DNA of 64,000 nucleotides from Pelomonas saccharophila_A (lineage in GTDB: Bacteria > Pseudomonadota > Gammaproteobacteria > Burkholderiales > Burkholderiaceae_C). Position 1 is the first letter of the stretch. Each line of letters opens with the position of its first letter. Location: positions 620,001-684,000 of the forward strand of contig NZ_JAVDXU010000002.1 in assembly GCF_031458095.1 (NCBI RefSeq). Direction: 5' to 3'. The notes under the pieces were generated by a model. The model saw only the letters and a program-made list of their open reading frames with translations. It was not told where the DNA came from and ran no database searches. Of this stretch, positions 1 through 7,698 are shown piece by piece. A program made the position numbers and the translations under genes.

Positions 1-1605
1 GAAGGCCTCCAGGCGCTTGATCGCCGGCTCGGGGCGGTTGGCCTGCATGTCCAGCGTGACCAGGCCCAGCACGGCCGGCAGATAACCGGCATCGGCCTTC
101 AGTGCCGCCTCGAAGGCGGCCTGGGCCGCGGCGTTGTCCTTGCGGACCAGGTGGATGCGGCCGCGCAGGCCGTCCGGCACGGGGCTGCCCTTCATCTTGG
201 GCGCCAGCTTGTCCAGGGCCGTCAGGGCGGCGGGCAGTTCATTGCGCCGCAGCAGCGCATTGATCAGCATCAGGTCGTAGTTGCTGCCGCTGTCCTTGGC
301 GGCGATGTCGCGCAGCTGGGCGATGGCCGCATCGGCCTTGGCGCGATTGGCGGCGCCGGGTGCGGCGCTGTCGCGCACGATGGCCGACAGGGCCAGGGCG
401 GCGCTGGTCTTGGCGTCGTCGGGACGCAGCTTGGCGGCGGCGCCGAAGGCCTGGTCGGCGGCCTCGAAATTGCCCTGCATCAACTGGGCCTTGCCGGCCA
501 GCAGCAACGACTCGGCATCGGCCTTGCCGCTCTCGATCAGCGGGCGCAGCGTCTCCAGCGTCTTGGCCGGCGCGCGGCGCTGCAGCTGCAGGCCGGCGAA
601 CTGGCGGCGCAGGGCCAGGTCGTCGGGCGCCAGCTTGATCGCCTGGTTCAGCAGGTTCTCGGCATCGGCGATCTCGCCGAGCTGCTGGTGCGCGCCCGCG
701 GCCAGGCGCAGCAGCGGCAGGTAATTGGGCATCACCTTGAGCAGGGGGACGGCCAGCTCCTTGGCCTTGGCGGCATCGCCCTTGGCCAGGGCCAGCTGGC
801 CCTGCATGAAGCGGCCTTGCGGCTTCTTGGCCACGGCGGGCGGCATCTCTTCGACCAGCTTGGTGGCGACATCGAGCTTCTGGTTGCCGAAGGCCATGCG
901 CAGCAGCAGGGAGCGCGCGTCGTAGGAGTTCGGATCCAGCGTCAGCACCTCGCGCAGCAGCGGCTCGGCCTCCTCCATCTTGCCGCGCGTCAGCAGCACC
1001 TCGGCCTTCAGCATCAGGGCCTTGACCGCCTTGGGATTCTTCAGGATGAGCTGGTCCAGTGCCGCCAGGGCTTCGTCGGGGAAGCCGGCCGCGAGCTTGG
1101 TGCGGGCGCTGACGACGACGGCATCCACCGACTCGGGCTGCAGCGCCAGGGCGCGCCCGGCGGCGGCCTTGGCCTCGGTCAGATTGCCCTGGGCCAGGAA
1201 GGCCAGGGCCAGCGACTGCTGCACCGAGGACATGGCCACCGGGTCGGAGAAGCTCTGGTCGGAAAACTCGCCGATGACCTTGCGCGACTGGCCCGACTGC
1301 AGCAGGGTCTGGGCCAGCAGCGGTGCCAGCTGGTCGCGCGGCGCGCCCAGCTCCCAGGCCTTGCGCAACTCGACCTCCGCGCCGGCCAAGTCGCCGGCCT
1401 CCAGCAAAGCCTTGCCCAGCAGATGCCGGCCCGAGGCGTTCTCCGGGTTCTGCTGCAGCAGATTCTTCAGCTCGATGGCGGCACCGCTCGCGTCCTTCTG
1501 CTCCAGGCGCTTTTGGGCGGCGGCAAGCAGGTCCTGCTCCGAGCGTTGTCCGCAGGCGGCCAGCGCAGCGACCAGCAGCAGGGGGGCGAAATGACGCGTC
1601 TTCAT
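1..1605 (-). CDS. prsT: PEP-CTERM system TPR-repeat lipoprotein PrsT (3' end off the window)
   Basis: The frame is open from the start at 1605 to the left edge, giving 535 codons. The family is usually about 900 aa, so the C-terminal part is missing here. The N-terminus is a lipoprotein signal with lipobox LAAC (residues about 15-18). The rest is an unbroken run of tetratricopeptide repeats, including LGKALLEAGDLAGAEVELRK near residue 62, the wording typical of PrsT. PrsT proteins sit in exopolysaccharide/PEP-CTERM/exosortase loci and are thought to scaffold envelope export; that role is from family knowledge. GGGAG lies 6 nt before the ATG. It is transcribed divergently from the Hsp70 gene. 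Confidence 0.85.
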   Translation of the reverse strand, partial: MKTRHFAPLLLVAALAACGQRSEQDLLAAAQKRLEQKDASGAAIELKNLLQQNPENASGRHLLGKALLEAGDLAGAEVELRKAWELGAPRDQLAPLLAQTLLQSGQSRKVIGEFSDQSFSDPVAMSSVQQSLALAFLAQGNLTEAKAAAGRALALQPESVDAVVVSARTKLAAGFPDEALAALDQLILKNPKAVKALMLKAEVLLTRGKMEEAEPLLREVLTLDPNSYDARSLLLRMAFGNQKLDVATKLVEEMPPAVAKKPQGRFMQGQLALAKGDAAKAKELAVPLLKVMPNYLPLLRLAAGAHQQLGEIADAENLLNQAIKLAPDDLALRRQFAGLQLQRRAPAKTLETLRPLIESGKADAESLLLAGKAQLMQGNFEAADQAFGAAAKLRPDDAKTSAALALSAIVRDSAAPGAANRAKADAAIAQLRDIAAKDSGSNYDLMLINALLRRNELPAALTALDKLAPKMKGSPVPDGLRGRIHLVRKDNAAAQAAFEAALKADAGYLPAVLGLVTLDMQANRPEPAIKRLEAF

Positions 1606-1699
1606 TGAATCTCCCAAATCAGGCGCGCGATTGTGTTCCTAGAATCCGCGCCCCTCGTCAGTGATGCCCCCAGGGGTAGATTTGCTCCGGTGTGACGTC

Positions 1700-2989
1700 A
1701 TGAACATGTCTTCCAATTTCTGTGCCATCGACTTCGGCACGTCCAATTCCGCCGTCGCCGTGCCCCAGGCGGGCGCCGGCATGCGCCTCATCGAGCTGGA
1801 GCCCGGTCAGCGCACCATGCCCACGGCCGTCTTCTACTACGCCGAAGGGCCGCACGATGCCGATGGCCCGCCGCGCGCCTTCGGCCGTGCCGCCGTGGCT
1901 GCCTATGTGGACGGCCACGACGGCCGGCTGATGCGGTCAATGAAGAGCATCCTGGGTTCGCCGCTGATCGACCAGACCACCGATGTCGGGGGGGGCCGCG
2001 GCGCCAAATATGCGGACATCGTCGCCGGCTACCTGAAGCGGCTGCGCCGCCTGGCCGGCGAACCCGAGCGCGTTGTGCTGGGGCGGCCGGTCTTCTTCGT
2101 CGACGGCGAGCCGGAGCGCGACGCCTCCGCCCAGGCCCAGCTGGAGGCTTGCGCCCGAGCCGTGGGCTTTCGCGAGGTGCAGTTCCAGTACGAGCCCATC
2201 GCGGCGGCCTTCGACTTCGAGCAGCAGGCCATCCGTGAAGGCAAGGGCGAGCAGGTGGTGCTCGTCGCCGACATCGGCGGCGGCACCAGCGACTTCTCCA
2301 TCGTGCGCGTCGGCCCCGAGCGCATGCAGCGCCTGGCGCGCCGCGACGACATCCTCGCCAGCCACGGCATCCACATCGCCGGCACCGACTTCGACCGCCA
2401 CATCGAACTCGCCGGCCTGCTGCAGGAATTCGGCTACCGCGCCACGGGGCCGAGCGGCCGCGAAGTGCCCAGCGGCATCTATTTCGACCTGGCGACCTGG
2501 CATCTCATCAACACCTGCTACTCGCCGCTGCGCGTGGCCGAGTGGCGCGGCATGAAGAGCTGGTTCAACGACGTGCGCCAGCATGCGCGGCTGATGACGG
2601 TGCTGGAGGAGCGACTGGGCCACGAGCTGGCTGCGCGCGCCGAGGGCGCCAAGATCGCCGTCTCCGGCGGCGAGGACACGACGGTGGACCTCAGCCACGT
2701 GGAGCCCGGCCTGGTGCTGGCGCTGAGCGAGAAGACGGCCGTGGACGCGCTGCGCGCCGACCTCGACCGCATCATCGCCACAGCCCATGAAACCGTGGCC
2801 CTGGCCGGCCTGAAGGCGCAGCAGATCGACGCCCTCTACTTCACCGGCGGCTCGACCGGGCTGCGCCTGCTGGTGGACGGCATGGCCGCCGGCTTCCCCG
2901 CGGCGGCGCGCGTCAGCGGCGACCGGTTTGCTTCGGTCGCGACCGGGCTGGGCCTGCACGCCCGGCGCCTTTTTGCGCCTGAGGCCTGA
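1700..2989 (+). CDS. yegD: Hsp70 family protein, YegD type
   Basis: A 429-aa actin-fold ATPase. The phosphate-1 motif IDFGTSNS is at about residues 10-17, the phosphate-2 motif DIGGGTSDFS near 192, and the adenosine motif TGGSTGLR near 381. The sequence stops after the nucleotide-binding domain: there is no DnaK substrate-binding domain or EEVD tail, as in E. coli YegD (about 450 aa). Function in the family is not established; a chaperone-like or ATP-dependent role is presumed. A GTG at 1661 is in frame, but the two ATGs at 1700 and 1706 put the start next to the conserved first strand. Its 3' end overlaps the convergent UPF0149 gene by 77 bp. Confidence 0.85.
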   Translation: MNMSSNFCAIDFGTSNSAVAVPQAGAGMRLIELEPGQRTMPTAVFYYAEGPHDADGPPRAFGRAAVAAYVDGHDGRLMRSMKSILGSPLIDQTTDVGGGRGAKYADIVAGYLKRLRRLAGEPERVVLGRPVFFVDGEPERDASAQAQLEACARAVGFREVQFQYEPIAAAFDFEQQAIREGKGEQVVLVADIGGGTSDFSIVRVGPERMQRLARRDDILASHGIHIAGTDFDRHIELAGLLQEFGYRATGPSGREVPSGIYFDLATWHLINTCYSPLRVAEWRGMKSWFNDVRQHARLMTVLEERLGHELAARAEGAKIAVSGGEDTTVDLSHVEPGLVLALSEKTAVDALRADLDRIIATAHETVALAGLKAQQIDALYFTGGSTGLRLLVDGMAAGFPAAARVSGDRFASVATGLGLHARRLFAPEA

Positions 2990-3578
2990 CGGGACGGGAG
3001 ACGTCGGCCAGCATCAGCACCGCGCTGACCAGGCCCTCGACGGCCTCCTCCAGGTCGACCGGCGGCTCCAGCGACTCGATCTCCTCGAGCAGGGCGTCGG
3101 CGTCTTCCAGGTCGTCGGGGTCCAGGTGCAGATAGATGGCCGCCAGCGGCTCCAGCAACGGCTCCTCGGGCAGGCGCATCAGGGCGGGATGGGCGTCCAG
3201 CGCATGGGCAAACCCGGCCACCCAGGGCAGCACGGTCTCGCTGGGGTTGTCGACCTCGTCGAGCTCGAAGATCCAGGGGTCGAACCATTGCCGGCCGGCA
3301 ATGGCGACGTTGAGCTCCTTGTGGCGGCGGCGCAGCAGGGCCAGCAGTTCGTCATCGACGCGCGCCGGCGTCGGCCGGCCTTCGCTGTCCAGGATGGGCG
3401 GCAGCCAGGCGTTCAGCGGCACGGCCTCGGGCTGCAGCAGCACGCCGCAGAGATAACCGTCGAGCATGCTGACGTCCAGCGGCTCCAGCGGCGCCGGCAG
3501 CGCATCGAGCAGGGCTTGCAGGCGTTCCAGTTCGGCTTCTGAGAAGGCGTCGGCGGCGGGGTGCTGGGGGGCGGACAT
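2913..3578 (-). CDS. UPF0149/YecA family protein
   Basis: A 221-aa acidic protein with the UPF0149 (YecA/YgfB) signature: a first helix pair with LDGYLCGVLLQPEAVPLNAW at about residues 38-57, then WFDPWIFELD and a helical DPDDLEDADALLEEIESL segment. The extreme C-terminus is basic (RPQAQKGAGRAGPARSRPK) but lacks the SEC-C zinc motif some YecA proteins carry. ATG at 3578 is chosen because the conserved domain begins about 18 residues later; the upstream in-frame extension is low-complexity. The function is unknown. The last 77 bp lie on top of the end of yegD on the other strand. Confidence 0.75.
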   Translation of the reverse strand: MSAPQHPAADAFSEAELERLQALLDALPAPLEPLDVSMLDGYLCGVLLQPEAVPLNAWLPPILDSEGRPTPARVDDELLALLRRRHKELNVAIAGRQWFDPWIFELDEVDNPSETVLPWVAGFAHALDAHPALMRLPEEPLLEPLAAIYLHLDPDDLEDADALLEEIESLEPPVDLEEAVEGLVSAVLMLADVSRPVRPQAQKGAGRAGPARSRPKQTGRR

Positions 3579-3689
3579 AGCGCGTGATTTTGCGGGACAG
3601 ACCTTGGAGCGCGGCGAGAAGCGCTGTCCCCGGCTGTCTGGAAGCGGCAGGCGCAAGTGAATATTGCCCACCGCGGCGCCGGGCGGCCG

Positions 3690-3767
3690 CCTACAGTGAA
3701 GCCATCCCAACGACGCCCTCACCCGAGGGCTTCACGACCCGGCAGCACGCTGACCGGGTCTTTTTTT
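3690..3767 (+). ncRNA. Candidate small RNA ending in a Rho-independent terminator
   Basis: A perfect 8-bp stem GTGAAGCC (3696-3703) with GGCTTCAC (3728-3735) is followed immediately by a terminator stem with seven T. Inside the first loop GCCCTC (3715-3720) can instead pair with GAGGGC (3725-3730), so two mutually exclusive folds are possible. Both flanking genes point away on their 5' sides (UPF0149 leftward, MHYT rightward), so this plus-strand terminator ends no annotated gene. That suggests its own short transcript. No RNA family is recognised and the promoter is not clear. Confidence 0.35.
3736..3767 (+). terminator. Intrinsic terminator
   Basis: Stem GACCCGG (3736-3742), 11-nt loop, CCGGGTC (3754-3760), then TTTTTTT (3761-3767). 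It is a textbook Rho-independent terminator on the plus strand, with no plus-strand protein gene directly upstream. Confidence 0.75.
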
Positions 3768-4005
3768 GTCAGTCACGTGGCCTGCACCTCGCTCGCGCGA
3801 GCTGCTCGGCGCTGAAGCGCCGCGGGCCTGCGGCCCAGTGCCACGAGGCCTGTCCGCGCTCCATGGAAGCGCGAGGTCGGTCACGAGGCACGCCTGTGGG
3901 GCGCGAGGCTGGTGCGGGTTTGTCGGCGAAGAGTTCCGGCAGCCCTTCACACCCGCCGCGGGCTGCGGTGAATCAATCTTGCATTGAGCTTTCATACTGT
4001 CGGCC

Positions 4006-6162
4006 ATGACCGCCGCTGTACTCGCGCTGCGCTTCGACCCGGCGGTCGTGGTGCTGTCCTATCTGACCGCTGCCTTCGCGTCCTATGTGGCGCTGGACCT
4101 GGCCCAACGCGTGCGCACGCCCGACTCACTGGTGGCGCGCACCTGGTGGATCGCCGGTTCGCTGTCCATGGGCACCGGCATCTGGGCCATGCATTTCGTC
4201 GGCATGCTGGCGCTGAAGCTGCCCTTCCTGGTCGGCTATGACACCGCCGTCACCCTGCTGAGCTGGCTGGCCGCCGTGGGCGTGTCGGCCATCGCGCTGC
4301 GGGTCGCGGCCCAGGAGACGCTGACGCCGCTGCGGCTGGCGGTCGGGGCCGTCAGCATGGGCGCGGGCATCTGCGCCATGCACTACACCGGCATGGCCGC
4401 CCTGGTGCTGGCCCCCGGCATCCGGTGGCACTGGGGCCTGGTGGCCGCTTCAGCCGCCGTTGCCACCGGCGCGGCTGCGGCGGCCCTCGTCATCTTCTTC
4501 GGCCTGCGCCAGCTGCCGCGAGCCTGGGCCCGCTGGTGCCAGCTCGTCGCCGCCCTCGTCATGGGCGCGGCCGTGGCCGGCATGCACTACACGGGCATGG
4601 CCGCCGCCGGCATTGCCGAGGGCGCGGTCTGCCTCAGCGCCGATGGGCTGCGCGGCGACAACCTCGGCAACCTCGTCGCCGGCGCCACCTTCGCCCTGCT
4701 GCTGCTGACCCTGGTCACCTCGGCCCTGGACGCCCGCAGCCAGCGCCGCACCAACCGGCTGCAGCAATCCCTGCAAGCCGCCACGACGGAGCTGCAGGAG
4801 CTGGCCCTGCGCGACCCGCTGACCGGCCTGTCCAACCGCCAGCTGCTGGACGACCGCCTGCAGCATGCCGCCGCCCGTGGCCAGCGCGAGGGCGCCCACC
4901 TGGCCCTGCTGGCCGTCAACCTGGACGGCTTCAAGCCCATCAACGACAGCTTCGGCCTGGCCGCCGGCGACCAGGTGCTGCGCGAAACGGCGCGCCGCCT
5001 GCAGGGCCTGGCCCGCGGCCACGACACCCTGGCCCGGCTGGCCGCCGATGAATTCGTGCTGATGGTCGAGGGCGAGGTCGGCGAGACGACGCTGGCCCAG
5101 ATCGCCCAGCGCCTGCTCGATGCCCTGGCCGAGCCGATGACGGGGGTGCCCGGCGCCGGCAGCCAGCCGCTGCGGCTGTCGGCCTCCGTCGGCATCGCTC
5201 TCTATGACGGCAAGGGCCCGGGCGAGGCCCTGGTGGCCCAGGCCGATTCGGCCGCCCAGTCGGTCAAGCGCGCCGGCGGCAATGGCTTTGCCTTCTTCGA
5301 GGCCCATATGCAGGCCGGCGTGCGCGAGCAGGTCGAACTGGCCCGCGATCTGCGCGCCGCGCTCGCCGGTGAGGCCGGCAATGGCCGGCTGGCCCTGCAC
5401 TACCAGCCCAAGATCGCCACCGCCGAGGGCGAGGTCACCGGCGTCGAGGCCCTGCTGCGCTGGAATCACCCGCTGCGCGGCGCCATCAGCCCGGTTGTCT
5501 TCATCCCGGTGGCTGAGCGCTTCGGCCTCATCATGCCGCTGGGCGACTGGGTCATCGCCGAGTCCTGCCGTCAGATCGCCGTCTGGCGGGAAGCCGGCCT
5601 GCAGATGCGCGTGGCCATCAACCTGTCCATGCAGCAGCTGCGCCAGCCCGAGGCCCTGGTGCGCCGCTTCGAGACCGCGCTGGCCCAACATGGGGTCGAT
5701 GCCCGCTACCTGACCTGCGAGATCACCGAGTCCGTCGCCATGGACGACGCCAGCGCCACCGAGCGCTCGCTGCAGCGCCTGGCCGAGCTCGGCCTGTCCC
5801 TGTCCATCGACGACTTCGGCACCGGCTACTCCAGCCTGGCCTATCTGCGCCGCCTGCCGGTGTCGCAGCTGAAGATCGACCGCAGCTTCATCCAGGACCT
5901 GGAAAGCAGCGCCGACGCCCGCGCCATCGTCAAGGCCGTCATCGAATTGGCCCATGCCCTGGGCCTGCAGGTGGTGGCCGAAGGCGTCGAGACCGAGGGC
6001 CAGGCCGAGGTGCTGCGCGGCAAGCGCTGCGACAAGCTGCAGGGCTTCTTGTTCGCGCGTCCCATGCCGGCCGACGAGCTGACGCGCTGGGCCACCAGCG
6101 TGCCCGATGACCGGCTGCGCTTCAGTGCGTCGGTCTACGCGACGTTGGACACGACGATCTAG
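4006..6162 (+). CDS. MHYT-GGDEF-EAL protein, probable c-di-GMP phosphodiesterase
   Basis: A 718-aa membrane signalling protein. Residues about 1-235 form the seven-helix MHYT sensor, with repeated MHF/MHYT motifs proposed to bind metal (family knowledge: O2, CO, NO or copper sensing). A GGDEF domain follows (about 265-435), but its signature is AADEF at 346-350, so cyclase activity is unlikely. The EAL domain (about 445-700) keeps EALLRW (EAL at 481-483), the DDFGTGYSS loop (D602/D603), KID and EGVE motifs, so phosphodiesterase activity is likely. The degenerate GGDEF may bind GTP or regulate. Its stop shares the palindrome CTAG with the stop of convergent gshA. Confidence 0.9.
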   Translation: MTAAVLALRFDPAVVVLSYLTAAFASYVALDLAQRVRTPDSLVARTWWIAGSLSMGTGIWAMHFVGMLALKLPFLVGYDTAVTLLSWLAAVGVSAIALRVAAQETLTPLRLAVGAVSMGAGICAMHYTGMAALVLAPGIRWHWGLVAASAAVATGAAAAALVIFFGLRQLPRAWARWCQLVAALVMGAAVAGMHYTGMAAAGIAEGAVCLSADGLRGDNLGNLVAGATFALLLLTLVTSALDARSQRRTNRLQQSLQAATTELQELALRDPLTGLSNRQLLDDRLQHAAARGQREGAHLALLAVNLDGFKPINDSFGLAAGDQVLRETARRLQGLARGHDTLARLAADEFVLMVEGEVGETTLAQIAQRLLDALAEPMTGVPGAGSQPLRLSASVGIALYDGKGPGEALVAQADSAAQSVKRAGGNGFAFFEAHMQAGVREQVELARDLRAALAGEAGNGRLALHYQPKIATAEGEVTGVEALLRWNHPLRGAISPVVFIPVAERFGLIMPLGDWVIAESCRQIAVWREAGLQMRVAINLSMQQLRQPEALVRRFETALAQHGVDARYLTCEITESVAMDDASATERSLQRLAELGLSLSIDDFGTGYSSLAYLRRLPVSQLKIDRSFIQDLESSADARAIVKAVIELAHALGLQVVAEGVETEGQAEVLRGKRCDKLQGFLFARPMPADELTRWATSVPDDRLRFSASVYATLDTTI

Positions 6163-7652
6163 ACCGCCATGCGTTCGGGCGCGACGTAGAAGCGCCTGAA
6201 CTCCTCGAAGTCCATCGTGTCCGCCGCCTCGATGCGGGCCTGCTCGGCCAGCGATTCGGCGGCCAGCTTCTCGAAGCGGCGTTGCAGCTCGTCCGTGAAA
6301 GGCATGGCCAGCAGGGCCGCGCGCGTGGCGTCGCTCTGGCGGCGGATGAAGCCGACATAGCTGTCGTCGAAGTCCTGGGCCATGACGGTCAGCACGCGGG
6401 CCGACGGACACAGCTCGGGTTGGTGCAGCCGTTCGGCGACGCGGCGCAGCGCGCTGCGGTAGGCATTGCCGCCATGGGCCGCGTCCAGGGCCTGGGCCTG
6501 CACCTCGCAGGCGGCCAGGATCTCGGAGGCCCAATCGGCCAGACTGCGTTCACCACCACGCCAATGCTCCAGCATCAGGCCCGGCTCGCGGCCGCGGGCG
6601 GCGACACGGTGCTGGTTGCGGCTGTTGGCGGCGATCTCGTCCGGCGTGTCGTCGGGGCTGTCGCTCTTCAGGCAATGCAGCAGGAAGGCGTCCAGCACGC
6701 GGATGGTGTCGGCGCCGATGCCGACCGGCTCGAAGGGGTCGAGGTCCATCAGCCTCACTTCGATGTACTCGACGCCGCGCTCGCGCAGCGCATGCAGGGG
6801 CCGCTCGCCGGAGCGGATCACGCGCTTGGCGCGGATGGTGCTGTAGAACTCGTTCTCGATCTGCAGCAGGCTGGTGGAGAGCTGGTTGTAGTCGCCGCCG
6901 GGCGTCTGCACGCCGATGGCCTCATAGGGCGCGTAGGGCCGGCTCAGCGCCTCCTGCAGCGAGGCCGCATAGCTTTCCAGGCAGTTGTAGGTGACGGCGA
7001 TGCTGGACTGGGCGTCGCTCTGGTAGCCCAGCCGCCCCATGCGCAGCGAGGTCGCATGCGGCAGGTAGAGGGTGTGCCCCGACAGGCGCTGCAGGCCATG
7101 CTCGCGGCCGGCGACGAAGCTGTCGCACAGGGCCGGGCTGGCGCCGAAGAGATACAGCAGCAGCCAGCCCTCGCGGCGGAAGTTGCGGATGGTGCCGAAA
7201 TAGCCCTCGGTCGACACGCCGGGCAGCGACCAGTTGTAGTGGATGCCCGAGATGGTCTGCATGCGCCGGCCATAGCGCTGGCCCAGGCCCATGCGGTAGA
7301 CGCTCTTGGCGCGGCCGACATTGCTGCTGCCATAGCGGCCGATGGGAATGGTCTCGTCGGTCGGCAGCCCGCAGGGCATGGAGCCCACCCACAGGCGCTC
7401 GTCGGCCAGGGCGCGGTAGACGACCTGGTGGATCTCGGTCAGTTCACGCAGGCAGTCGTCCACCCCGGCATGCACGCCGGTGATGAGCTCCAGCTGCGAC
7501 TCGCTGTAGTCCGTCGTGATGTGGGGGTGGGTCAGGGCCGAGCCCAGGGCTACCGGATGCGGCGTGAGCGCCAGCCCGCCACCGGGCAGGGCACGCAGGC
7601 TTTCCTTCTCGATGCCACGGCGGATGCCGAGCAATGTCTCTTTGTCGTTCAT
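6159..7652 (-). CDS. gshA: Glutamate-cysteine ligase
   Basis: A 497-aa protein matching the proteobacterial type 1 GshA family (E. coli about 518 aa). It catalyses ATP-dependent joining of glutamate and cysteine, the first step of glutathione synthesis, in the cytoplasm. Characteristic segments are GIEKESLR near the N-terminus, TTDYSESQLELITG, the long GRRMQTISGIHYNWSLP block and YIEVRLMDLDPFEPVGI. No recognisable Shine-Dalgarno lies before ATG 7652, but the conserved N-terminus starts about 10 residues in. It ends on the shared CTAG with the MHYT gene. Confidence 0.92.
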   Translation of the reverse strand: MNDKETLLGIRRGIEKESLRALPGGGLALTPHPVALGSALTHPHITTDYSESQLELITGVHAGVDDCLRELTEIHQVVYRALADERLWVGSMPCGLPTDETIPIGRYGSSNVGRAKSVYRMGLGQRYGRRMQTISGIHYNWSLPGVSTEGYFGTIRNFRREGWLLLYLFGASPALCDSFVAGREHGLQRLSGHTLYLPHATSLRMGRLGYQSDAQSSIAVTYNCLESYAASLQEALSRPYAPYEAIGVQTPGGDYNQLSTSLLQIENEFYSTIRAKRVIRSGERPLHALRERGVEYIEVRLMDLDPFEPVGIGADTIRVLDAFLLHCLKSDSPDDTPDEIAANSRNQHRVAARGREPGLMLEHWRGGERSLADWASEILAACEVQAQALDAAHGGNAYRSALRRVAERLHQPELCPSARVLTVMAQDFDDSYVGFIRRQSDATRAALLAMPFTDELQRRFEKLAAESLAEQARIEAADTMDFEEFRRFYVAPERMAV

Positions 7653-7698
7653 GGCGTCCGCGGACCGGGAATTGGACCGGAACGGTAGCAGAACACGG

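Larger units (their letters stand above)
3579..4005. other. 427-bp intergenic region with a structured transcript candidate
   Basis: I see no convincing protein gene here. The left half (about 3690-3767) holds two adjacent stem-loops ending in seven T, described separately. The right half (3768-4005) is GC-rich with short inverted repeats, for example GCCGCGGGCCTGCGGC near 3820, and has no clear function. The last 40 bp before 4006 are AT-richer and probably carry the promoter and leader of the MHYT gene; CATACT near 3992 could be its -10, but no good -35 is visible. Confidence 0.5.

Noticed and set aside
151..1608. Long plus-strand open frame rich in Gln, Gly and Leu
   Set aside because: It is the antisense reading of prsT. 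In this high-GC genome, antisense frames stay open and give Gln/Gly/Ala-rich products with no domain.
4450..6534. 694-codon minus-strand frame opposite the MHYT gene
   Set aside because: Antisense shadow crossing into gshA; no domain and no start signal.
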